Positions 1 to 8,500 of a stretch of 13,553 nucleotides of DNA are shown piece by piece. The DNA comes from an uncultured Clostridia bacterium (GTDB lineage: Bacteria; Bacillota; Clostridia; Christensenellales; UBA1242), in the NCBI GenBank assembly GCA_947589615.1, contig CANQBU010000021.1, forward strand, positions 1-13,553. The letters run 5' to 3'. Position 1 is the stretch's first letter; the number at the start of each line of letters is the position of its first letter. The notes under the pieces were generated by a model, which was given only the letters and a program-made list of their open reading frames with translations, did not search any database and had not been told where the DNA came from. The translations under genes were made by a program, and so were the position numbers.

Positions 1-1
1 T

Positions 2-175
2 ATCCTTCTGTTCCATATCTGCACTCGATGGCATTTGCAAGAATCCGTGCGTCTTTTTCAAGGAAAAATGAAATTCTATTTTACCAATAAATTTATTGAA
101 AATTCCCTTATGGATAAAATAGCGGCAGAAAAGCGTCGGCTCGATTATTTGAATAAGGGGGGACTATGGAAGTAA
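2..175 (+). CDS. C-terminal end of an unidentified protein (5'-truncated by window edge)
   Basis: A frame is open from the window edge to a TAA at 173-175 and encodes about 57 residues. The last part (NSLMDKIAAEKRRLDYLNK) is charged, helix-like and protein-like. The first part is less convincing, with unusual Cys, Trp and His. The stop overlaps the ATG of the next gene by ten bases, the usual geometry of translationally coupled operon genes. A short version could start at the ATG at 68, but its Shine-Dalgarno-like AAGGA is too close. Frame 1 is also open from the edge to a TAA at 88-90, so the true 3' end of the upstream gene could lie there instead. The charged terminal helix loosely recalls the C-terminal helix of type I restriction specificity subunits. 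That is only a resemblance and is not used for the call. Confidence 0.35.
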   Translation: MLLFHICTRWHLQESVRLFQGKMKFYFTNKFIENSLMDKIAAEKRRLDYLNKGGLWK

Positions 176-1398
176 ATTATAGCAAAGCATATTTGAAAAA
201 ACGCATTGCCGATAATAAACTTAATTTATTTGCTGGTTCTGATAATAGGGTGTTTGAACTAAATGATACAAACATTACATATTATGTTCCCTTCAAAAAT
301 TATTATAAAGAAAGTGACAATTGCTATAGGAATTGGGGGAAAAGGTTTAGCCTAACTCCAAAAAGTTTAAAACTTATTCACAGCAAAGAAAGTAAAACAA
401 ACAAAAGAAACCTTGGCTGCGATATCCATCTTATTAATTGTGGACATGGGGATAGCATATTGGTTGAAAATAATGGCGAGTATGCAATGATTGACTTTGG
501 CGGAAGAGATAGTTATAAACAAAACGAAGGAAATTCATTGCCAGAGAACAACTTTGCCGTAGATAAAAACAAAGATAGTTGTATTGTTAAATATTGTAAA
601 GAACATGTCAAAGGCAATGTTATTAAGGCGGCAATTATCACTCATCTTCACGAAGACCATATATTTGACATAGATAAATTTTCTCAGAATTTTGAGATAG
701 AAAACCTTTTTATGCTTAAAACCTTCCATGGCGAAAAATATAGAGGGAAAAACACATATAAACTTTTGGACAAAGCGAAGGCGGACACCATTAACTTTTT
801 TACTATTGAGGATATCAAACAAAGACGGACAAATTCCTTTAATGTGGGTTTTGCCAAATTTGAAATTATAGGCCCAGTAGAAGATATTGAGGATTTAAAC
901 GGAAACTCGCTTGTTCTGCTTATGAGCTATAACAATATGAAAGTTTTGTTTACTGGCGATATGACCAAGAGGGCGGAAAGAAATGTTATTGACCACTGCA
1001 AACGCAACAATATAAATCTTAAAGATGTTACTATTTTAAAGGTTGCTCATCATGGCTCAGACACCTCCTCCTCATCACAATTTTTGGAGGAGTTAGGGGA
1101 TAACTTAACATGTGTGATAAGTTGCGGCTGCGAAGATAAATGTAAGCAAGTCCACGAACTGAGAAAGAGAGGAGTTGTTTATAAAACTTCGGAAGATGGC
1201 AATGTCACAATAAAACTCTTGCCTAAGGTAAAAAGTTATATAGTAGATACGCAAAGACAAAAATCAATTAAATTGCCAGAATCTTTACTTAAAGATGGCC
1301 GCATACTCGGCAAGTCAAGAAGAGAAAGTAATTCAAGATTGCGCTCTGTGCATCAGCGGACAATAAAGCAAGAGGCTGAGGAAAATTATGCCTCTTGA
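166..1398 (+). CDS. Stand-alone ComEC/Rec2-like metallo-beta-lactamase-fold hydrolase
   Basis: This is a 410-residue protein with no signal peptide or membrane segment, so it is probably cytosolic. Residues 1-88 are an unassigned N-terminal extension. The MBL fold begins at HLINCGHGDSILVENN (88-103), followed by YAMIDFGG, which is the typical first hairpin of the ComEC-type branch. The metal-binding HxHxDH motif is THLHEDH (His160, His162, Asp164, His165). The later ligands are in LFTGDM (Asp265) and KVAHHGSDTSSS (His295/His296). A conserved-type ISCG loop follows near 318-321, with His330 as a possible last ligand. All core residues look intact, so a hydrolase or nuclease activity on phosphodiester substrates is plausible, but the substrate is unknown. 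ComEC itself is a membrane DNA-uptake channel. This protein lacks the channel part and should not be called ComEC. The start is supported by AAGGGGGG at 155-162, four bases before the ATG. Confidence 0.85.
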   Translation: MEVNYSKAYLKKRIADNKLNLFAGSDNRVFELNDTNITYYVPFKNYYKESDNCYRNWGKRFSLTPKSLKLIHSKESKTNKRNLGCDIHLINCGHGDSILVENNGEYAMIDFGGRDSYKQNEGNSLPENNFAVDKNKDSCIVKYCKEHVKGNVIKAAIITHLHEDHIFDIDKFSQNFEIENLFMLKTFHGEKYRGKNTYKLLDKAKADTINFFTIEDIKQRRTNSFNVGFAKFEIIGPVEDIEDLNGNSLVLLMSYNNMKVLFTGDMTKRAERNVIDHCKRNNINLKDVTILKVAHHGSDTSSSSQFLEELGDNLTCVISCGCEDKCKQVHELRKRGVVYKTSEDGNVTIKLLPKVKSYIVDTQRQKSIKLPESLLKDGRILGKSRRESNSRLRSVHQRTIKQEAEENYAS

Positions 1399-1484
1399 CC
1401 CCTTTAATAAAAGTATTTTACATGTCAATTGTCCAACAATTTAGTTGCAAAAAGAGGGATTTTCTTGTTGTTTAATTTTAAATA

Positions 1485-1493
1485 TGTTAAAAT
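1485..1493 (+). promoter_or_regulatory. Candidate extended -10 promoter for the 710-residue protein gene
   Basis: TGTTAAAAT fits an extended -10 element (TGn plus a TATAAT-like hexamer at 1488-1493). A weak -35-like TTGTTG lies at 1465-1470 with a 17-base spacer. The predicted transcript would begin near 1500, immediately ahead of the ribosome binding site, giving a very short leader. I see no clear hairpin terminator between 1398 and this point, so read-through from the MBL gene is also possible. Confidence 0.4.
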
Positions 1494-1511
1494 AATATTA
1501 AGGAGTGTAAA

Positions 1512-3644
1512 GTGAAAAATAAATTAAAAAGAGAATCTAAAAAAGATATCATAAAGGCGGAAAATGAAAAATCTAGACAAGAATGTATAAACGCCATGGG
1601 AAAAGATATTGAAAAAATGCTTAATGGAACTTCGGGAATTGAAGACATTAAAGATTTTGTTAATTTAGTAATTGAATATAATATTTTAGACACCGCTCCC
1701 GAACTTTTATCCCAACAGCCTGAGGTGAAATTTGAAGTTATGGAAGGGAAAAACAAAAGCGATCAAGGATTTTTGATGACAAGCTCTAACTTGAAATATT
1801 TGGATACTCTTTGGATAAACCCTTTGCGTTATGATACAAAAGAACTCCAAAAAGATCCTCAATTAATAGTAGACCTAATTTGCACAATCAGTCACGAAAT
1901 TCGACATTGGTATCAAAGACGAGAAGACCTTGAAAAAATAGAAAAGAACATAGATGACCTTGTGTTGAGTGGAAAAGATGATGAATTTTTCGAGCAGGCA
2001 TCAAAATCATATACGACGCAGCGCCAACTTCAAGCATTAGATATGTTCAAAATGTATAGAAATGCAAGCCGCGAAGAGATGTTATATGACATACAACTAC
2101 TTTTGCGAATGAACCCTGAAGATGTCCTTACTGGCGTGCTTCCTGACGGCGATAGTAAGAAATTGGGCAAAATATCACAAATGAGTGACGATAAATTAAG
2201 ATGGTTTCTGGCCTGTAAGATTGATTGGGCGGAGTATGTTTCACTGAACGTAGAATTAGATGCTAGGCTCACAGGAACTGCTGAAACAGTAAATATTATG
2301 GGGGATTTAAAACAAAGCGAAAACTTTGCTACTAAAGCCTGGGCAGATAAATTTGATATTCACAAATTTATACAAAATAATGTCAATAATGAAAGAAGTA
2401 ATATATGGCATGCAGAGACTTATGAAAACTTCAAGAAAAATGTGCCTGCTAAAAGATTGGCGTCATTGATGGAAAATATACCAAACGAAGATGTTTACAA
2501 TGTGTTTAGTGATAACATCTTGAAATCACGCAAAGAAGAGGAAGTCGTCAAACTTATTTCTCTTGCCATTGCAAAAGGCAATTTCTGCGTTAGCAAAGAA
2601 GATATTGGTAAAGTTCCTCAAGATATTCTTATGAATATTTTTAATAGTGGAGCGTGTGCTGATTTTGACGGAAATCGTGTTGAAGTTGAAGAAGGTGGAT
2701 ATGAAATACTGACGAAGACGCTATATGACAAATTTGAAGAAAGAGACCTTATTAATAAAGCACAACAACTTGTTCTTGAAGGAAAATTTGACTCTGCAAA
2801 TGTATTGGTTAAGTTGCGAAAAGAAGGTGGACTTTTGGGGCATAGAAAGTTTATGGCCGAATTAAGAAAGACGGCGGGAAACAACATCGACAAAATGTTT
2901 CAGTTTGTCCGCAATGGCACTGCGAAAGAGAAAGATTTAAAAGATTTTTTGTCGCTGGATATTAAGGAAAAATATGCTCAAAATTTAAACGAAGCAAGAT
3001 TTAACTATATAAACAACATTAAAGGCAGGGCGCTAAATACAAATAATATGAACACGCGTTTCTTCTCTTCTCTAATGCTTTCAAATCTTTCATTGATTTC
3101 TCAAGAAATTGACAGTTTTGGAGAAAATTTGGACTCTCAAACAATTGAAAGTTACTTTAAGTTGACAGATCAATATATTAATACTTTGACTCATTTGGTG
3201 GAAAAACAACGAAATTTCCTCAATGATAATGATAAAAAGAAATTCGATAAAGCAAGAAATAATCCTGGAATAAATGATGTATATAAAGAGTATCAAGAAA
3301 ACAAAGAGCTTTTCAATTCTAAACTGAACAATTTAGAAAAAAATAAAGAAGATGATATAAACTTTATTATTGAAGCCAACGAATTGCTGGGAACTTTACG
3401 GGAAAAAATCGAAGGGCAGAAAGAAATATTTATTATAGATGAAAATGAAAATTCTTTGGACAGCGAGGAAGAACATGAAGAAGAAAATGTTCAAGAAGAG
3501 GATGTAATTAAGAATGAAGCGAATGTCGAAGAGGAGTCTCAAAAATCTCCAGACGAGCAAGAAAACCCTTCAAACAAAAATGACAATTCTAAATCTCAAT
3601 CTTCTGACCAAGAGAAAGACGAAGAGGATTTATTTGAGTGTTAG
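1512..3644 (+). CDS. Uncharacterised protein with HExxH zinc-metallopeptidase motif and acidic tail
   Basis: I do not recognise the family. The 710-residue product has no signal peptide or membrane segment and is rich in charged helices. At residues 127-136 it contains SHEIRHWYQR. His128, Glu129 and His132 form a perfect HExxH zinc-binding and catalytic motif, set in a helix as in gluzincin peptidases. A plausible third ligand lies in WAEYVSLNVELDARLTG (239-255, for example Glu248), the Tyr...Glu-x-Asp/Glu-Ala pattern seen after HExxH in several peptidase-like families. Residues about 300-640 are helical with coiled-coil-like stretches. Residues about 643-710 are an acidic, low-complexity tail of Glu, Asp, Asn and Ser, probably disordered. 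The start codon is GTG, supported by TAAGGAG ending at 1505, six bases upstream; the next Met is residue 29. It stands 113 bases after the MBL gene and converges with the metzincin gene. Peptidase activity is inferred from the motif alone. Confidence 0.8.
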   Translation: MKNKLKRESKKDIIKAENEKSRQECINAMGKDIEKMLNGTSGIEDIKDFVNLVIEYNILDTAPELLSQQPEVKFEVMEGKNKSDQGFLMTSSNLKYLDTLWINPLRYDTKELQKDPQLIVDLICTISHEIRHWYQRREDLEKIEKNIDDLVLSGKDDEFFEQASKSYTTQRQLQALDMFKMYRNASREEMLYDIQLLLRMNPEDVLTGVLPDGDSKKLGKISQMSDDKLRWFLACKIDWAEYVSLNVELDARLTGTAETVNIMGDLKQSENFATKAWADKFDIHKFIQNNVNNERSNIWHAETYENFKKNVPAKRLASLMENIPNEDVYNVFSDNILKSRKEEEVVKLISLAIAKGNFCVSKEDIGKVPQDILMNIFNSGACADFDGNRVEVEEGGYEILTKTLYDKFEERDLINKAQQLVLEGKFDSANVLVKLRKEGGLLGHRKFMAELRKTAGNNIDKMFQFVRNGTAKEKDLKDFLSLDIKEKYAQNLNEARFNYINNIKGRALNTNNMNTRFFSSLMLSNLSLISQEIDSFGENLDSQTIESYFKLTDQYINTLTHLVEKQRNFLNDNDKKKFDKARNNPGINDVYKEYQENKELFNSKLNNLEKNKEDDINFIIEANELLGTLREKIEGQKEIFIIDENENSLDSEEEHEEENVQEEDVIKNEANVEEESQKSPDEQENPSNKNDNSKSQSSDQEKDEEDLFEC

Positions 3645-3671
3645 ACAGTTGTTTCCCCTTTTATAGCAAAG

Positions 3672-3707
3672 AAAAACCTATATGACATAATGCATATAGG
3701 TTTTTTT
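3672..3707. terminator. Bidirectional intrinsic terminator between convergent genes
   Basis: The left arm AAAAACCTATATG (3672-3684) pairs perfectly with the right arm CATATAGGTTTTT (3693-3705) across an eight-base loop, and T continues to 3707. The A-run at the left gives a U-run on the minus-strand transcript, so the hairpin can end both the plus-strand gene that stops at 3644 and the minus-strand gene that stops at 3722. Confidence 0.9.
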
Positions 3708-3721
3708 GATGTTTGAAAATT

Positions 3722-5317
3722 TTAAAGTTCATGACCTTCATCAAGGCTTTGTGACGATGAGTTGTCTAAAGGCTTTAAGGTCGAAAAAGTGAATTTAACA
3801 TTACTTCCAAGTCTTGATGCTTTAATATAACTATAATTGCCAAAATAATCGGGGAAAATAAAGATTGAATCATACGATGACAATGGAATAAAAATGCCGC
3901 CTTTATAATATTCGAATGCTAAATCACTGTTTTTAATTGTTACTTTCTTGCCTATTGTGATTTCTCCCAAAGTTTCGTCATATAACTTTAGATTTTCGCC
4001 GCTTGTTATTTTTTTATCAACGTTTGGAATATATTTGTCAATGGTTGGATAAAGTGTATCAACAAGTTCACGTGTAAGCGAAGAATTGTCACTTTGTTGC
4101 CAATTTTTTTTATGCTCCTCAAATTCTTTTATATCTTGTGCGCTTGCAAGTTTCCCTAATTTAATAGATGATAAATCGTTTGTGATATAAAGAGTATCGT
4201 TCACTTCACAGTAAATTGAAGAGCCTAAAAATGTGTCCGAATAATAAATCCCATCTATATTATCCAAAAATTGCATAGATTCGCTTTGAGTATAAGTAGT
4301 TGTGATATTATTTGGAGTAGATGTCATTGAAAGCCCTATATCCTCTTCTTGCATTTTTTGTTTGTCAAAAGAAATAAGGTTATATTCATGTTTTGCATCA
4401 AAAGTTACGGGCTCATAAATATATGTTTTTCCCGACAAGTCAAAATTAATTTCGCTTTTATCTACTTTCATATTAGTTGCAAGTTTGTCGACGAGGGCGT
4501 TTGCGGTTTTTTTGCCTGCCTTATACCAGTCTTGCTGGCTTTCATAACTGTTTATATAATCGATAAGTGCTTGCTTTTTCTCTGGTGTTGAATAATCGCC
4601 ATATCTTGCCGCAAGTATTGCGACATCATTTCGATGCATGTGTTTTGATTGCAATTCGGCACCCATCATTATTGAGAAAGAATCAAGTGCTTCAAGATTG
4701 TTGTATGCATCGCCAAATCCTAAGTGATGAAAAATCTCATGCAGGAAGCAGTTATAGTTTAAAAACTGGCGTTTAATTTCTATTTTGCTGTGATAAGAGA
4801 CTAAGCCATTTTTGTTGTGCGCTTTATAACCTGACACCCAATGTCCTCCCGTGCCTTCCAAAACATCTTCGTCCATTTCATAAACATCAACATTGTATTT
4901 ATTAATTTTATCGCCAAGCGAAGGATTTAATTCAAGGATAAATTTGTTTTCAGGGCGAATAACCTCAAAAACGGCATTTAAATCGTCAACGGCACGTTGC
5001 ATATCATTTTTTTGTTCTTCCGTCAAATTATCTAAAAAGATATTCAATTTAATTCCGCCCTTTGGGAAAACTGCCCTTGTATTTTGCTTGTTTGGAGAGG
5101 CTTCATAAGAAAAATATGAAGTGTTTAAATCAAGGTCATCACAAAATTGCACAACTTCCGAGTAAGGCATGTAACTTTCGCCTTGAAAATATGTCACTGC
5201 ATAGTCAATTCCGCCTACAGTCCCGACAGATCCTAACCCAATCATCACGCCAAGAAGGGCGGCGGGAATCTTGTGTTTTCTTGCGGGTTTTACCCTCAAA
5301 TCTTTATTTTTTAACAT
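3722..5317 (-). CDS. Membrane-anchored or secreted metzincin-type metalloprotease
   Basis: This is a 531-residue protein. A basic N-terminus (residues 1-16) leads into a hydrophobic segment at about 17-44, which would act as a signal anchor or signal peptide, placing the rest outside the cell. The catalytic signature is FLHEIFHHLGFGDAYN: His193, Glu194, His197, Gly200 and Asp203 match HExxHxxGxxD, the metzincin form with Asp as third zinc ligand known from snapalysin-like enzymes. SIMMG (Met217/Met218) is a good Met-turn. The following HRNDVAILAARYG resembles the closing helix of matrixin-like catalytic domains. Residues 85-135 would form the preceding strands of the domain. The C-terminal half, from about residue 260, is beta-rich and unassigned; it may be a binding domain. 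No obvious cysteine-switch propeptide is visible. The ATG has GGAG eight bases upstream. The substrate is unknown; processing of nearby surface proteins is possible but only inferred. Confidence 0.85.
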   Translation of the reverse strand: MLKNKDLRVKPARKHKIPAALLGVMIGLGSVGTVGGIDYAVTYFQGESYMPYSEVVQFCDDLDLNTSYFSYEASPNKQNTRAVFPKGGIKLNIFLDNLTEEQKNDMQRAVDDLNAVFEVIRPENKFILELNPSLGDKINKYNVDVYEMDEDVLEGTGGHWVSGYKAHNKNGLVSYHSKIEIKRQFLNYNCFLHEIFHHLGFGDAYNNLEALDSFSIMMGAELQSKHMHRNDVAILAARYGDYSTPEKKQALIDYINSYESQQDWYKAGKKTANALVDKLATNMKVDKSEINFDLSGKTYIYEPVTFDAKHEYNLISFDKQKMQEEDIGLSMTSTPNNITTTYTQSESMQFLDNIDGIYYSDTFLGSSIYCEVNDTLYITNDLSSIKLGKLASAQDIKEFEEHKKNWQQSDNSSLTRELVDTLYPTIDKYIPNVDKKITSGENLKLYDETLGEITIGKKVTIKNSDLAFEYYKGGIFIPLSSYDSIFIFPDYFGNYSYIKASRLGSNVKFTFSTLKPLDNSSSQSLDEGHEL

Positions 5318-5335
5318 TGTTTTTTCTCCACTATT

Positions 5336-5380
5336 ATTATATCTATTTTTTTAATATAAGTCAAGACTTAATTTTGTCAA
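5336..5380 (-). promoter_or_regulatory. Overlapping sigma-70 promoters of the metzincin gene
   Basis: Read on the minus strand, TTGACT (5364-5359) and TATAAT (5341-5336) are separated by exactly 17 bases. A second pair, TTGACA (5380-5375) and TATATT (5358-5353), has a 16-base spacer and overlaps the first. The inner pair would start transcription only about 12 bases before the ATG, just including the GGAG at 5329-5326. The outer pair gives a leader of about 30 bases. Either way the gene has its own promoter and need not depend on the giant gene upstream. Confidence 0.7.
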
Positions 5381-5408
5381 GATAGTAAGAAAACGGGCGG
5401 AGAGGGCA

Positions 5409-5449
5409 ATAAAAAAATAGCAAACTTAAGATTATCCTAAATTTGCTAT
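5409..5449 (-). terminator. Intrinsic terminator of the giant surface-protein gene
   Basis: On the minus strand, the arms ATAGCAAA and TTTGCTAT (5449-5442 and 5424-5417) form the outer stem. Pairing continues inward through two G-U wobbles to about 15 base pairs around a UAA loop. A run of seven Us follows directly (plus-strand As at 5411-5417). It lies about 90 bases after the stop codon at 5539 and separates this transcript from the metzincin unit. Confidence 0.85.
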
Positions 5450-5538
5450 ATTTCTATTTAAAGACTATATAAAAGTGTAAAATCGTCTCCGATCGCCTCT
5501 TCCTTATAACCTGTATCTTGAGTTGGTCTATTTTAATA

Positions 5539-8500
5539 TTATAAATGTTTCCACTCAATATATAATTCTGTGTCTGAATAAATCGAAATTATTTCTTTGT
5601 TTGAACTTCCGTTCCCAAATGCAGAATCATACAAGTTTTTGCATTTTGTTGTATTCCATGCCGCCACGCCAAAACTGTATCTTACACCTATATATTTTCT
5701 TGACACCTCGACTTGAAGGGAAATTTGTTGGATTGTGCCATTGAGGTCGACGACGCTATATAATGTTGCACCTTGAATGTAAGAGCCTTCAAGCACATAA
5801 ATGTCATTTATTGTTCGTTTATCTGATATCTCGTCGCCGCTCTTTACCCACCAGCCCGGCTCAACCCAATCGGTGTGGAAAGTCAATTTGTAGAAGTTTT
5901 TGCTGAGCGTGGTGTATGTGGCAGAGAATGTTAGATCATGATTTGGAAGGACATTCGATGTTATGCTTTCGCCGTCCGTTGTCATATAACCTTGAAAGTA
6001 GTAGCCTATACGTTTTGTTGGAATGCCCGCAACTTTTACCGTTTCTTCAAAGTCTATAAGAGGTTGAAGGGCAAATGCCGAGCCTTGATAGAGGGTTTTA
6101 GTATAAGTCTTTTCGGTGAATGTGCCATTTTCAAGGGTGTAATATGTGTAACTAACTGTATACTTATTTCGAATATAGAGTGTAAGGTCGTTAGCGGGCA
6201 TTAATGTAGGTCTTACCGTTTGGAAGATGTAGTTACTATCAATATACCATAGTGTTGTGCTGTCGATTGGCACATTCTTTGAGAACACAAGCGGAGTTCC
6301 CTCCTTGCAATATGCCGAATAAAGAGTGTTGTTGTCGTAAATCCTAAGATGATAGAGTTTGTTTGTTTCATCGGTGCAGTCCCACTTTGCATAAAGGGTG
6401 AGGTTGGAGGAAGGCATAACGCTTGGAGCAGGGGTTTTAAATTCGCTGTCAACAAACCAGCCTTGGAAAGTATAAACTAAATTTTTGCCATTTTGGGTGA
6501 CTGGGATTTTATTGTAAGAAGGTAGATAGTTTTTAAGGTCAAGCGTCTCAAACACCTGCTTTGTCAGAGGAGCGCCGCCCACACCTTGCTCAATGTGAAG
6601 AGTCCACTTGTTTAATGTTTGATAGGTTTGATAGTAGGCGTAAAGGCTTTCGCTTTCGTCAGGGACAACCTCGACTGCCACACCGTTTTTATCTTTCCAG
6701 CCCACAAATTCCTGTCTATAAAGAATGTTGTTATCTTCAAATTCGATATACCTTCTTGCTATGTCACTTCTAAGAGGTGAGCCTACCAAAGCATAATCGG
6801 TCAGAAGGAGTTTTCCGTTGCTAAAGTAACTTAATGTTCGATAGCCTTCTTTGATTTCCCACTTGCCGTAAATTGTTATGTTCTTTGCAGGGATTATACC
6901 TCTTGTATATTTGCTTCCACTTGAGAAGTTTTTATCTGTATACCAGCCCTTGAAGGAGTAAACTGTGTAATCCATTCCTTCATGTTTTGTGCCTATAACT
7001 TTGTCGCCATATTTTGGAAGGATAAACCTTGTGCCAACGCTTCCCGTTATGCTGCCTTCATGTATGTCGTCAAAGCCAGTATTAAATTTAACAGTGTAAA
7101 GTCGCTCGCCATCTCGTTTCCAATAGCCATTTAACGCCGAGTATTCAATGCTTTCTTTTCCTCGCTTAAAGCCGTTTGCAAAGAGGTCGATTGTCGATGG
7201 ATTAAAGTTTACTCCAGGGGTGAGACCGAGGAAGTCGGATTTTAAATAGAGCGTTGTTCCCCAAATCAAAGGCATATCGATATTGAAGGATAATCCACCT
7301 ATTATCTTTTTATCTTGTTTAACGCTTGCCCCGATTATGATGTCTCCCATCTTGTTGCTGCCGGTAATTTCGCCGAGGTTGAGGCTTAATTTATAGAAAT
7401 CGCTTCCATTTTGAGAAGGGCAGGAGAATCCATTTATCACTTTGCTCAAATTTGGAGTATGATTGTCCGATATTTCGCCCGCTTCGCGTATTGCGTCTAT
7501 TACTTCATCATTAAAGCCCGTTCCCCATTGAACATAGTAAATTATATCGTCAAGCACGCTGTCAATATGCGCCTTCATTGCCTTTTGATAACTGTCACCA
7601 CTGTTATTGTTTTCTTGTCGATAGAAGTAGAAATAGTTGTCTCTGTAATAAATGTAAAGAATTCTGTTTTTGATTGAAAGAGGGGTGAAAAGCCCGTTTG
7701 ACCATGGAGTGTCATTGTTTAGGTTATACACGAGTAAATCAAGCACTGGAATTCCCACGCTTGCCTGCATTTCAAGTTTGCCGTCTACAAAACGAATTTG
7801 AAGGTGGAAAGACAAATTCCAGTCAATGTCTATAAGCCCAAATTTTAATTTTATATTCAAATATCCAGAAAATTCAAATGTTTGATATGAGGTCACGGTG
7901 TTCAAAATTGCTTCAAGCAAATCGCTCGAGCCTGAAAAGTCGATGTATTTTTCCTCATCGCTTGGGCTTGCAACGCCGCTAAAGCCATGGAGATAAACAT
8001 CACAATCAAAATGCTCATTTTCTGTAACGCCAGTATAGAAATTCTTTAATGAGATTTGACTAAGAGCACCATTTTTTATGATGAGGGCAATTTCCATTTG
8101 ATATGCTTTTGCGCTTGACGACAAACTGCTTCCGTCAATGGCAATTCGAAGAACATTGTTTTCAATATCAATTCTTTTAAGCATATTTATTGCCGAAAGG
8201 GAAATTTCTCCTGTGGCAGATGTAAGCACCGACATTATATCGTCAAGGGTAATTTCATTTCCGTTTAAAAGGTTTTTCGCTGGAGTTATGAAATTGTCCA
8301 TATTAAATAGTTTCAAAGCCACTTCAACTAAGTTTTCAAAATCGGCTTGTGAAATTTTTAGACTTAAACTGTTATAGTCGACATAGACGCCACTTATACC
8401 GCCGAATGCACTTAAATTCATATTGAAGCCGGCGGCTTTTGTGTCGCTCAAGCCTTGCACTAAAGCATTTGCGTAAAACTTAAGTTTGCCCGTCAAATCC

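Noticed and set aside
102..120. Promoter from TTGAAA (96-101) and TAAAAT (115-120) ahead of the MBL gene
   Set aside because: The spacer is only 13 bases and the stretch lies within a probable upstream coding frame.
1..175. Type I restriction specificity subunit end
   Set aside because: Only a short Lys/Glu-rich helix resembles it, and two overlapping frames are open; too little sequence to support the name.
166..1398. Calling the MBL protein ComEC
   Set aside because: ComEC has a multi-pass membrane channel domain; this protein is soluble and only shares the MBL-fold part.
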